Shown: positions 11,187-21,555 of the stretch, piece by piece
How positions within the stretch are numbered: the stretch's first letter is position 1
How the letters are laid out: each line of letters starts with the position of its first letter
DNA from: Rhizophagus sp. LPA8_4_AMF
Lineage: Eukaryota > Glomeromycota > Glomeromycetes > Glomerales > Glomeraceae
Assembly (NCBI GenBank): GCA_021464525.1
Contig: JADRCO010000850.1
Location: forward strand, 1-25,531
Direction: 5' to 3'
Length of the DNA: 25,531 nucleotides
Position numbers and translations under genes: made by a program
The notes under the pieces: generated by a model
Database searches by the model: none
Told to the model about the DNA's origin: nothing
The model's input: the letters and a program-made list of their open reading frames with translations, nothing else

Positions 11187-11545
11187 GCGGTTCTTTAGGT
11201 TTCTTTGGACGTGAATTTTGGTAAGTATAAATTACTACTTTTTTTTTTACTCCATCTTCTAATGAACATTCTCTTTCTTTTTATTAGACAGTTTGTTCTT
11301 TGGCTCTTTGTACATGAATTTGGATGGTTGTTTCTTCGGATTTCTTTAGACGCTTGAGAATTCAGTGAGTGGGTTTTTCTTTGAGTCAACTTATTATTTT
11401 TAACAAAACTGAACGTCCCTTATTAACATTTCAATCTTTTCTTTTTAGGCGAGTCTGGATGCATGGAAGATTTTTATAGAAACGGCTTATAACTTTTTTT
11501 TGTAGGGCTCCAACTTGAAAACCGAAATTCCAGAAACATCAGATC
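11187..11545 (+). repeat. Array of about 5 micro-exon-like cassettes, plus strand
   Basis: Units are seen at 11187-11220 (followed by GTAAGTATAA), 11288-11326, 11350-11364, from 11449, and from 11515, each behind a TTAG or TGTAG acceptor-like tract. They are related to the minus-strand array at 8273-9953: TTCTTTAGGTTTCTT occurs here at about 11191 and on the minus strand at about 8995, and TTCTTTGGCTCTTTGT at 11296 matches TTCGGTGGCCTCTTTGT of the minus-strand unit at 9428-9454. The array therefore runs in the opposite direction. A short open stretch (DTIVQIRFPPCYSCVTRRYV) follows near 11552-11620 and might be a terminal exon. Confidence 0.5.
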
Positions 11546-12739
11546 AATCAGGTGATACCATTGTCCAAATCAGGTTTCCACCTTGTTATAGTTGTGTCAC
11601 CAGGCGCTATGTCAACGGAAATTAAGTACGTTGATCGCTTAAAAATCCGCGGCTATCCAATTATAACAAGAGGAATATTATTATATTAGATAATGTATTT
11701 GTAATGTACTATTAGATTTACGATATATTTACAATTAAATTTTCTACAATTATTAAATATACATGTTGATAAATTAATATTATAATTAATGTATCCTACA
11801 AGACCAAAATACATTTAGAAAATTTTTGGTTTTTAGCAAAGTATTTCATCTAATTTCACGAATTTTTAACACTTCAAAAAAAATATATACAACAAAAAAA
11901 AAATATTTTTAGCATTTTAAGTCAATCATTGTATACTCGCAGATAAGTTGCACAAATGTCTCAGTTAATTTATTCCAACTGATGTTCGATGTCATTTGCT
12001 ATTTTTTAAAGACTATTATTCCAGCTCGCCACTATTTTGAGACTGGTTTTTGTCAAAACTTTATCAAAATATTATCGAAAACTTAGCAAAAAATGCCGTC
12101 ATGAGATAGATACTAATTTGAAAATATTTGGTGACGATCACGTGACTGTTGAGTCGCAAAACACCAGGTTTCTGTAAAGTATCAAATATTTAATGAGATC
12201 TTAAGGGTTCGATTCTGTTGAAATTTATAAGCATAGCGTAGAGAAGCAAATATTAAAAAAATTGCCGAATCGCAGCAATTATGGGTATAAAAAGAAGAAT
12301 TTCAAGTAAAAATTTTCGTAAAATAATTAAAAAAAAACGATTATTAACTTAACAATTAAACCAAGCAGAGGAAAATTACATATTATCATTACCTTAAATT
12401 TATATCGAACAAACCCCTGGTTCTAAGCTTATTTTACATTATTAAATTTGACATAATATTGGTAGTACAATGAAAAAAAATTTAGAGTTCAATTTTTTTA
12501 TCTCATACTGTAGGTAACTGAAAGAAATTGTTTAAGTATAGAGATTTAAAATTGACTGATATTTAAATAAGGGTTTTAAAGATATGGAGTATTCATTATT
12601 TCATACAGACCTTCAGTTATCAAAAAAAAAACTAGTAACTATCAAATGGATCCTACATGAATTAAAATTGTTTATAGAAATCATTCATGTTTCAGTTCTA
12701 TTATCAACATATCAAAATAAATTGTGTACGCTGCTATGA

Positions 12740-14973
12740 TAAAATGGCTTTTAGTTCTTCCCAATAAATCTATTTCTTGTTTGTTCATTTAAATTCTGTT
12801 ATAATACAAAATACAAATGAATCTTCAGCTCGTAAAGACTAAAATGTTTTTGTCTTAAGTTCACATGTAACTGCTTGAAAATATTATCAAAAGAATATTT
12901 TGTATCTTGTAAATTCTACCATTTAATTATTTTTGCAAAAATAACTTGTTGAGATTTCTTAAAAATTTTGTACTAACAGATAACATTGTCAAATACCTGC
13001 GTCACACGAATACAGTTGGTTATTCATATAACGGTCAAATATATTTCAATTTATATTTTCTCAATTCTTGATGAAATAGATAAAGATTTTCGTTAGTTTA
13101 TTGTACTACTGTAGATGTATATTGAAGATTTATTTATGATGGAGATATCGGATAAATATCAAACATAATCACTAAATACAAATAAATTGCGATCCGCAGA
13201 AAATCATCCCTGCATATACTGTATATATTTATATAATAAGTTAGCATCATGATGAGTGTCAGAGTCTTATAATTTTGCATCAGTAATAATTTTCAATATA
13301 AAAATGTTCAAATCTCTACCAGCTTTCAACCCATAAACTATTTTAATAATAACCGATTCTAGTACTTTGATAAATTGATCAACCCCGATTTACTTATCGT
13401 TCTTAGCCGGACCACATTTTAAAGGAATTTACGTAACACAATTTGAACTTAAACAACTTTCAAATATTACTAATCTGTAACATAAACTTATCCAATATAT
13501 ATAGACAGGGTTTACCACAAAATCCAGACAACCATAATATCATCCCAACACCAAGATCTCGATAAACCCAAATCCTCAAAGTCCCAATAGCCATAAATCC
13601 TGACAGTTAAAAATCTTGACAAAATCCCGAAGTTTTTTTTTTTAAAAAAACATATATATATATATAAATTTTCCAAATAAGCATTAAGCGCATGATTTTA
13701 AAATTGCTGTGGCGCAGTAACGGGTCTAGTATTAACGCAAAATATTCAAAATATATGTAAATTTTTTGCAAATTTCATATGTACAGTATATTACTAGATT
13801 GCTAATCTATTCCTTGTCTTCTAAGATTAGAAACAATTGCATTAAAAATTAACTAATCTCCAATTGAATGTCAAAATTTTAGATTCTGACTGTCAGGATT
13901 TCGGGAATTGCATCTATCGGGGATTTGGGACTGTCGATATGATAGTTGTCAGGATTTTTGGGAGATTCCATATAGACATGCCAAATATGGAATCGCCCAA
14001 AATTCTCTAAATTTTAATATTACTGAAATTCATTCTTAAATTAATTAACTGATTTTGATTAGCAATTGGAAAACTGAATTACAACAATTTTTGTTAACGG
14101 ATTATCTGAATAATCTTTCCTCGTAGCTGTAATTTATAGTATTGCTTAGCAGTAAGAATATTTTATAATAAATAATAAATAGATTAATGTAATTGTGTTT
14201 CATTTCGTTAATGCGGTTTTTTAGTTTAAGATGTATAAACAAACCATTTTACATTAAATTTAAAATTGTGAATTTTGGGATTATGATGTCTTGGAATTTT
14301 GTAGTACTGTTGACCCGCTAAACGTGCTAATTATTAACCAACTAATGTTGATAATTATTATGAAACTTTTTAAGAATATCGGAAATTTCCGAGTATACAG
14401 TACATATTTTCTACTGTTGGTGCAAAATCTTTTGCATGAAAATGTAAAATTAAGTTATTTACACTTATTTTTGTTAAAGGATGATAGTGAAGTTTAAAGA
14501 CTTTTATTGAAGATTTTGCGTTTGATGATAACTGAATGATATTTAATTACCTGTACGAAGTTTAATTTATATAATTTAATATTTATACAATTTTTTTTAT
14601 AAAGAAAGGATTATTTTAAGTATACGAATCTACTAATAAATCGGGTACTGGAAGATGAGACCACAGGTTGAAAAAAAAGCAATATTACATCATTACTTTT
14701 CCTATCATGTCGTTTTCAACATACTGATATTTTTTAGATAAATTATTTATTGCATAAATATCATTGATATTTTCGACGCATTATTATATTATTCGCAGTT
14801 CGGTGATATTTCCCAATAACTATTATTTATTATGTCCACAGGAACTTTCATATTTGATAGCCAAAATACAGAATTTGCAGCAATCCATTATTATTGTAAA
14901 TAATTATTTCACATAGTCAATATGTAAATAAATTATTGTAAAGATTTATATATGTAAATAAAAGTATTTTAAT
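12740..14973. repeat. Kelch-unit spacer, copy B
   Basis: This non-coding spacer is 3' of the complete kelch gene and is homologous to copy A (1640-4977) and copy C. Anchors are ATGAATCTTCAG near 12817, AACTGCTTGAAAATATT near 12870, CACACGAATAC near 13003 and GATGAGACCACAG at 14654. The stretch 13200-13420 differs from copy A and may be another insertion. No gene is supported; short frames such as the one at 14291-14497 have no recognisable content. Confidence 0.7.
13508..13970. mobile_element. MITE with imperfect ~110-bp inverted ends and 8-bp target duplication
   Basis: TATAGACA is directly repeated at 13500-13507 and 13971-13978. Just inside, CAAAATCCAGACAACCAT at about 13518 is inverted as ATAGTTGTCAGGATTTTTGG near 13942, and similarity continues inward with several AATCCTGACAG and CCCAAATCC words. 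Spacer copy A has the matching flanks without this insertion. An 8-bp duplication is typical of hAT elements. There is no transposase, so it is non-autonomous. The two arms have diverged noticeably, so it is older than the 6774-6952 element. Confidence 0.78.
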
Positions 14974-16591
14974 TTAAATTCCCCCAGCAGTAGGCACAGC
15001 ACGATCATATTTCTTTTTTTTATAAAATTTATAACCTAAAAATCCGGCAACAGTACCGACAACAAGGCTAAGACCAACAGTTCCAAGAATAATACCAATT
15101 TGTTTACCATTATCAGATATTTCCACAGGTGAGTTAGTTGGCGAAGTATTTACAGTATTTACAGTAGTAGTAGTTGGTAGTTGTCCAGGGTCGAATCGAT
15201 CTACCCATGTAAAATTTCTTATGTCAAGAATATAAAAATATGGTTCATCTAATCTAGAATTTTGTAATTCAAAGTTACTACCTAGAAAATAATTTATAAA
15301 TAAATACTCAATTTACATCTTAAAATTTGAATATAAATTGTATTAACTACTAATTAACTTACCGAAATTTATAAACATATAATTTTCAATTAATGTAGCA
15401 GAGTGGGATTCAATTGATGGTGGTTTAGAATTTAAAGCAGAAACTGGTGGAATTGACCATTCATATGGTGTCTTTTTTGTATCTAGTACAACAAGATCAT
15501 AGAAAAGTGTTTCGTTCGAACCTTTAATTCCGCCAAAAATAATTATTCTTTCATCTGTTGCTATTAAAAATAAGTAAAAAAAAAATAACTTATTAGTCGT
15601 TCAGTTATTCTATAAATTTGTACTATTAAATAATATTTACTTAGAACTGCGGAATGCCCATGACGAGTTTCCACTGCATCCCCTCGTGCTGTCTAAATAA
15701 AGAAAAATTGTTAGACCTAGAGATAAATGTGTAATTTTCATTCAATAATATATAGTTTACCATTGAATTCCATTTGTTAGCTGTCGTATCATAAAGTAAA
15801 AGCTAAATTTGAAATTTATTATGAATTAATTAATTAATCCTTAAATAGTACAGGCTTTAATAAGTATGTAATATCTTAAAACTATTTACCTGATTTATAT
15901 CAACATTAAGTAAATCATTAGTTTCTCTTCCACCAATAAAAACAATATTTCCATTAGATAACAAAGTAGCAGTATAGTCCGCACGAGGAAGTGGGGCATT
16001 AGGACCTTTTGTCCAGGTTAAAGATATGGTATCAAATATATTCATATCATTCAATGCTATGGTATTATTAGCTCCAGTCAATTGATCAATTATCCCACCA
16101 AAAACATAAAATTTTCCAGTTTTATTGTTAATAACTCCATTAATTTCTCTTCTTCTTCCAGGAGCAATTCCATTCGTTGTTGGTATGGTCCATTCATTAT
16201 TTAAGTCGTATGAATATAAAATAGATTTAAAATCATCTAGATCAGTAGTTACATTCACCATAAGTCCTCCAAATAAATAGATTACATTTTTTTGAGGACT
16301 AAGAAATGTTGTTGCAAATGAACTTCCAAATGGAATTATTGTATTTGGTAATTCTTCAAATGGTGGATTTGTTCTATCAAATGGTTTAGATACATCAAGA
16401 TATAATATTTGATTTAATGTTGATGCTGATGAAGATGTTGGAGCATGGTCCGATTCTCCTCCAAAAAAAAGTAATTTTTTATTTACGAGAACTGAGCTTT
16501 GTGCTTTACGTTCAACTGGGACTAATGATTGTCCAATTTCAATTAACAAAATTATCAATAAAAGTATTTTTATGAGGTTATTAATAATCAT
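14974..16591 (-). CDS. Kelch-repeat membrane protein, copy 3, complete five-exon gene
   Basis: This is a complete gene of 433 residues. Exons: 15890-16591, 15761-15802, 15641-15692, 15363-15560 and 14974-15281; introns are 87, 68, 80 and 81 bp, all GT/AG. Start is the ATG at 16591 (an upstream in-frame TTG at 16612 was not used). Residues 1-22 are a signal peptide (MIINNLIKILLLIILLIEIG). Kelch glycine doublets follow at FFGG 42-45, LFGG 106-109, VFGG 163-166, FIGG 218-221, IFGG 273-276 and FINFG 328-332, with blade tryptophans in NEWTIP, LTWTKG, NKWNSM and YEWSIP, consistent with a six- or seven-bladed propeller. N-glycosylation sites (NVT, NKT, NNT, NET, NFT) support an outside location. Residues 393-415 are a transmembrane helix, followed by KKKK and an 11-residue cytosolic tail. 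It is thus a type I cell-surface protein; the ligand is unknown. Catalytic galactose-oxidase residues were not identified. Confidence 0.93.
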
Positions 16592-16633
16592 TTTATCAAT
16601 ATTTTTTTGCAATATTTTTTTTTTCCTTTTCTT

Positions 16634-16664
<31 letters not shown>

Positions 16665-17814
16665 TTACATGAAAAAAAATGTTAGTATTGCGCTGAAATT
16701 CTTTATCCTATATCTATTAAAAAAAATGGTTTGTGTGACTAACTTTTAGATTAGCCTGTATAAATAATCTTTGAATTGCAAACACGTGATTTTTCTGCAT
16801 TCTGATCCATATTTCTTTAAGTTAAGCGCTTGATCGGCAAGTCATGTTGATTACTTATTATTTTTAGTTCTCCGGTGACTAATACTAATAAGTAGTAGAT
16901 AAATTTTTTTTAGTAGGTTTTTTTTGTAATAAACCTACTTATTCATAATTGATTTTCTAATGAATTTGTATAAATCATTAATTTCACAGTACTGCATCGT
17001 GTGATTACATAAAATTTGCATTGATTTTCAATGACAATTATGAATAACGCTTACACACAATTCACTATTATTTGTGTAAGCATATAAATTGTATAAATTT
17101 TATTACATTTATTTCCTATTAATGCCACCATAATAATAATAAAATACTAGACTACATGGCAAATAAATTATAAATATGTTATTATTACTCTCTTGGCTCA
17201 ATGAGCAAAGTCCAAAAAAATAATTTCAATAACTATAAATAATAAATGGCTGAAACATATTTATTAAATACTAAATTATATATATTGTTACCATTGTTTT
17301 CAAAAATAATATTATACGCATTTTTAAAAATATCTAATCTATGAACTATTTTGTATTCCAAATTAACTCAAAATTTTATTTGAAATTTAATATATTAGTT
17401 CTTGATCACTAGTTGTTGACGAAAAATTAGAATTTTATATGATATTTACAGTATTTTCATATAATTGAACAATGACTTTTTTATAAATAACGTATTTTAT
17501 ATTGTTTTTGTCTTTATACCTTCTTTTTTACTAGAATGAGAGTATATAGGTATATATGCCGTCAGAATTCAGAAAAGGAAAATGATACATTTAATTGTAT
17601 TCTTTTTTGAATTTTGGCGGCACGTATCAAAATAGTACAAACATACTATTTTTAAAAAATTATGTTTAGACTTTAGATGGCGACGGAAAAGAAACTCCCT
17701 GAAATGATTGGAAGATTAAAATTTTTTTTTTGTGTGGATTTCAATATATAAATAGGTTTAACTGTATGTATAATAAAAAATTCGGATTTTTTTTTCCGTA
17801 CGTTGTACCGTAAG
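16592..17814. other. 5' flank of kelch copy 3; no gene seen
   Basis: The first 150 bp resemble the 5' flanks of the other kelch copies, with long T and A tracts, and are the likely promoter and leader. Beyond that the DNA is AT-rich and without a credible gene. Two hairpins stand out: a 9-bp stem AGTAGGTTT/AAACCTACT at 16912-16939, and a 9-bp stem GCTTACACA/TGTGTAAGC at 17049-17081. Confidence 0.5.
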
Positions 17815-18490
17815 ATGAAAAATATTTATTCGCGTGGACAATTATTATTTTTTTTTTTTTGTTATAATACAAATGAATCTCAAAGAATGTATAATATTTA
17901 AAAGAAATTACATGCATGCGTGCACTTAAAAAAAAATTAACTTTTTGACATTTAAAAATGCATATATATATATGCACAAACAAGTACTATAGCATTAATT
18001 ATTTTGTGATGTGCACATTGTACTACTTTTTAAACATTTGCTAAATAAATATATTTGTTCTCTGTCGTCTTAAGTTGCACGTGGAAACTGCTTGAAAAAT
18101 ATTTATTAGAAGTATGTTTCATATATATTATATTATTTAATTATAATTGCAAAAAAAGCAAAAAAAGTTCGTTGTTGCAGTTTCTTATCATAATTGATGA
18201 GACTTTAAAGTATAAAAGATGGTTTAGTAAAATTTGTATATAACTTTTGTACTTGAATTCTCGAAATATAACAGATTCTACTAACAGCTCCGTAACTACC
18301 TACGCCACACGAATGCAACAATCTTATAGAGAATTTATTCATATAACGAAATAATAAACTTTTTCAACTTTACAATATTTTTCCGATATTCGTTAGTTTA
18401 TTCGCATTTATTGTATTAGAAGTGATTTTAGCTATTGGCAGAAGATTTATTTACAAATATCAAACACACAATTCGAACCTATACACTGTA
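17815..18490. repeat. Kelch-unit spacer, copy C (partial, no gene attached)
   Basis: Homologous to spacer copies A and B: GTTATAATACAAATGAATCT near 17862, GTCTTAAGTTGCACG then AACTGCTTGAAAAATAT near 18066-18105, and CACACGAATGCAACA near 18306. Relative to A and B, about 175 bp at 17881-18055 appears inserted; that block carries TGCATGCGTGCAC and an ATATAT run. Homology fades near 18490 and no kelch exon follows to the right, so this is the edge of the tandem array or a unit that lost its gene. Confidence 0.6.
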
Positions 18491-19300
18491 CAAAACTATA
18501 GCAACTATAACCTAAATTAAAAGTTTTACTAATTAAAATTGCTCATACTACCCTTCTATTATATTAATTCAAATTCAAAAAAACAATTATTTATATTAAA
18601 TTAACTATTCAATAAAGAATTGCTTTTTTATAACAGAAATTTGAACTTTATTAAAGATTCTGTATTTTGATTACAAGTTATTGAGGACATTATAATCGTT
18701 ATCTTTATAGTACCTCCCTAGTCTTTATTCCTCCTTTTACAAAGTGCCTAGAACGCAATGTACAACATGGTGACCACAAATGAAATAGACGACTCAAAAG
18801 TCTTTACCAGTTTATGCACGGCAAAGAATTAGGACACATATCCATTAATATTGGTTCTATCTTTACTATAAATTTCATTTTGTGACATTGCCATTAATTG
18901 CTATCATCATTTGATGAAATACATCATCAGTTATGTTGCATTGAGAAGTAATTTTAATGTACGTGACATTTCATCTGATAATTCTTTATCAAATTCTTAC
19001 TTAAAAACTATTTAATTGAATATACGAAATCACACCAGAAAGACATTGGAATCACTCATTTTCCGCATCAGTAGAGCCATATTGGTCTCTTTCTGAACTC
19101 CCTTTCTGAACTAGAATATACAACTGAGAGACTTTACATTTAAACAGGTACAAAGAACTTTATTTAGTCTTTGAGAATTGACTAAAAAGTCGTTTATTTT
19201 AGTCTTTTTTAAAAAAATTATTTTTTAAAAATATTTTTAGCTAATATATATATATATGTATATCTATTATTAAAACCCACACTTTTACAATTTAATATTT
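18491..19300. other. No gene recognised
   Basis: This stretch is AT-rich with short frames only. The part from about 18720 to 19140 is slightly less AT-rich, but no motif, splice pattern or family could be named. It may hold decayed coding sequence. Confidence 0.3.
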
Positions 19301-19306
19301 TAAATA

Positions 19307-19754
19307 TGACTCGACAAGAAAAAAATGTTCAACTCCAACAGAGGATAGTGAAGAATATAAATATAATAACTTGGAAGTATCAGACCAATCAAGTTCTGAA
19401 GAATCCGAGGTACACGGGTATTTTGAATATATATTTAAAAAATTTCTAACATCTTACATATTTATTAATTATTACTCATAATGATCAGATCATTACTAAC
19501 GATTCACCTTAAAACTAAATTTAGAAAAAAGTGTATATGAAAACTATAAGTAAATATTATAAATTAATGAATTTAAGTGATACATAGGAACTATAATGAT
19601 AATTATATTTTCTTTTTGACTTTCCAAAATCAAGACTGCTTTTTTTGATCTTATTGAACGTCATCTTGATAATAGAATTAGAGTAGGTATTATTCGCAAA
19701 TTCAAAAAGGCTAATCCATACTTTCCGTCTTGTATTTGTGATGGACTTTAACAT
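19307..19754 (+). CDS. Candidate exons of an unrecognised plus-strand gene
   Basis: Two stretches look more coding than their surroundings. The first, about 19307-19409, reads acidic and serine-rich (EDSEEYKYNNLEV, then SDQSSSEESE) and ends at a possible donor, GAG followed by GTACAC. The second, about 19638-19754, opens after a possible acceptor and reads TAFFDLIERHLDNRIRVGII, then RKFKKANPYFPSCICDGL and a stop. Whether they belong to one transcript, what lies between them and the start codon are not established. No family was recognised. The competing minus-strand frame over 19557-19754 has no better claim. Confidence 0.25.
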
Positions 19755-20031
19755 ACCTTATACGCCATAAAATAAATATAAATCGTATGTATTTAATAAA
19801 ATATAATAATAATAAATTTTTTTGACATAATTGACTCCCAAAAGCTCACCAAGTTCTAAATAAAAAAAAGTCATTAGTACAAATATTAAAGTATAAAATG
19901 AAAAGAATATGAAACTTATTTTCTTTGAAAATCAGTTTACCATTTCTCCATTCAATCTTGTCACATTATATTGAAGGCACTAACTATTCCACTTCTCTGA
20001 CGCCTTCATCGTAAAATATTTCTTTGAATCA

Positions 20032-20250
20032 TTACTCAGTTATTCTCTCTCTCAATATTATTTGAAGGTTATACATAGAAAAGCCTAATGTGCTAGCAGC
20101 TGAAATATATAAAGAAATAAAGGTTAGTATAATGAAAACAAAAATAAAATGAATAAAATATTAAAACAGCTAACCTTGAATTCTTAAAGCCACTCAAAAC
20201 TTGACTAACATGGAACTGGGCTTGACCGGTCAGACTATCATCACCTCGTT
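20032..20250 (-). CDS. Candidate last two exons of an unrecognised minus-strand gene
   Basis: On the minus strand a stretch ending near 20174 reads RGDDSLTGQAQFHVSQVLSG then FKNS and meets a GTTAGC donor. After a pyrimidine-rich intron with ATATTTCAG, a second stretch reads ASTLGFSMYNLQIILRERIT then E and stops at 20032. The joining phase is clean only with a slightly later AG, and the frame is closed just upstream of the first stretch, so the gene is either broken or has a further intron there. The family is unknown. It lies just downstream of the gene end at 20413-20700 on the same strand. Confidence 0.28.
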
Positions 20251-20412
20251 AGTTTGGTTGTAAATCAAAATGGCTATGGAGTTCAGTGTGATCTATTTTA
20301 ACAGAATATATTTCTTATTCGATGCTCATTAAAGTTACCTTAAAAAGTTGAGAAATAAGAGAAAATGGATTAGTAATTGAATAGTTATATTGTACTCGTG
20401 AGCTGCACTATA

Positions 20413-20700
20413 TTATTCATCTCCGCGTTTGTCTTTGCTATCCAATACTTCATTTCTCGACTTTTTTATTATAACTTTATCATATATCTAATTTTCCATG
20501 CTTTGGTACCATCTACAATTTTCATTACCAAAATACGCAATTATTATCTGTACCTTCAAATTTTTAGTGTATTCCGTTTTGTATTTCTTCTTAATCATTT
20601 GAAATTCCAATTCGTTCATCTTGGATGCTAACTTTACATTGTGATCTACCTCTTTGACCAAACTGCCATCTATCTCTTTTTCTTCCGACTTCATGGCCGT
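20413..20700 (-). CDS. 3' end of a lysine/glutamate-rich minus-strand gene, two exons
   Basis: The penultimate exon, 20554-20700, is 147 bp in phase 0. It begins after ACAAACCTAG and reads TAMKSEEKEIDGSLVKEVDH and onward to KKKYKTEYTKNLK, where it meets GTACAG. A 66-bp intron ends AAATTAG. The last exon, 20413-20487, reads IYDKVIIKKSRNEVLDSKDK then RGDE and stop. The predicted 73 residues are strongly charged and probably helical or coiled-coil, with no membrane segment. The internal ATG at the third codon could be the start, but the good acceptor suggests upstream exons, for which the cassettes at 20895-21264 are the obvious candidates. No family was recognised; a small secreted or nuclear protein cannot be told from this end alone. 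Confidence 0.45.
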
Positions 20701-20894
20701 CTAGGTTTGTATTGTAAAAAAATAAATATATTAAGAGACCAAAATTAGCAAAATTAAAAGATTATCTGATCATCAGTGATAAGTCACATGATTAATACCA
20801 ATACATACTAAAAAACGCGTTTCTCCGAGGAAAAAATTTACTTCCTTCAATATAAATAAGGAAATATATCGATGATGTTAAAGTTCTCCTATAA

Positions 20895-21264
20895 TATGTA
20901 ATAGTACTCATGTTTTAGTAATCGTCATCAAGGTAAAAAAGAAATTTTATAAGAAATATCTCTTAAGAAAATGTCCAAATTCTTCTTCATATAATACTTA
21001 CGTCCATTAGTATTCAACTTATAAGTCGTCTTCAAAGCTGTTTCTTTAAATAAGAAATGTTAATAACATTTCTTAAGAAATACTAAAGTTCCCCTCTTTA
21101 TAATACTTACATCCCAGTAATATTCCATCTTTAACGTCATTTTCTAAAAAAAAAAAATACAAGAAAAGTTTATTTTAATCTCAACTTCAAAACTTCTTTA
21201 ATATTTCTTAAAAGGATATCGAGATCTTAAATCTTACATTTCATTGTTCTAGTCATCTTTAAAT
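20895..21264 (-). repeat. Four short exon-like cassettes, minus strand
   Basis: Related units recur every 110-120 bp: about 20900-20932 (donor degenerate), 21002-21043, 21118-21144 extending to about 21150, and about 21237-21264. On the minus strand three of them end in GTAAGTATTA or GTAAGATTTA, and the acceptor sides are TTTAAAG or TTTTTTTAG. The intron parts are also related (GTAAGTATTATA, then a purine run, then TTTCTTAAGAAA). A shared core TTAAAGATG/TTGAAGACG is seen; frames give, for example, TTYKLNTNG and DVKDGILLG in matching phase. They lie directly upstream of the gene end at 20413-20700. Sequence is unrelated to the 8273-9953 array. Confidence 0.5.
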
Positions 21265-21419
21265 CAAAGAAAATATTAGAAGTTAGGTAAAATCTAGCAT
21301 TCTTTTTAAAATCAATTTTTTATAAAAATAACCACATAAAAGATAATCTAATCTGATCACGTGCCTATTTTGGAATTAAGATTTAAGAAACGCAAATTTT
21401 AATTCGTTATTATTAACTG

Positions 21420-21540
21420 TTAAATTGTAATTAAATTATTATTAAATTATACTTAATTTTTGCCATTTCAGTATATTTTCAGTATATTTTAAGTATATAA
21501 ATATATTTTAAGTGTATTTTAAATATATTTTAGTAAAAAT
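21420..21540. repeat. AT-rich short tandem repeat
   Basis: Repeated words of the type AGTATATTTTA/AAGTGTATTTTA with steps of about 12-14 bp occupy about 21470-21535, preceded by TTAAATTATTATTAAATTAT. Low-complexity DNA; no gene. Confidence 0.5.
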
Positions 21541-21555
21541 TTTTTTTATAGGGCT

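Larger units (their letters stand above)
7251..12510. mobile_element. Large element bounded by Tc1/mariner-like inverted ends
   Basis: The left end at 7251 begins CAGTGTGGGACAAAAAAAGT and the right end, read inward from 12510, begins CAGTATGAGATAAAAAAATT; both then continue TTGAAC. Both ends abut TA (7249-7250 and 12511-12512), the target used by the Tc1/mariner superfamily. At 5.26 kb the block is far longer than a usual member, and no DDE transposase was recognised. It contains the two opposed cassette arrays, a zinc-knuckle fossil and simple-sequence tracts. Taking it out makes the three kelch-spacer copies about 5.2-5.9 kb apart, which supports one insertion; two unrelated end fragments remain possible. 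Confidence 0.55.

Noticed and set aside
11195-11389. Minus-strand basic 64-codon frame
   Set aside because: It is antisense to the plus-strand cassettes and spans their splice-like borders.
16592-16612. Extension of the kelch reading frame upstream of the ATG (also at 1125-1145 and 6560-6592)
   Set aside because: The extension begins at TTG, not ATG; starting at the conserved ATG puts the signal peptide exactly at the N-terminus in all three copies.
17741-18243. Two short frames around spacer copy C (minus 17741-17983 and plus 18055-18243)
   Set aside because: The spacer is homologous to non-coding copies A and B in which these frames are not kept.
20377-20631. Plus-strand hydrophobic 84-codon frame
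   Set aside because: It is antisense to the two spliced exons at 20413-20700; its hydrophobicity is the complement of a lysine/glutamate-rich coding strand.
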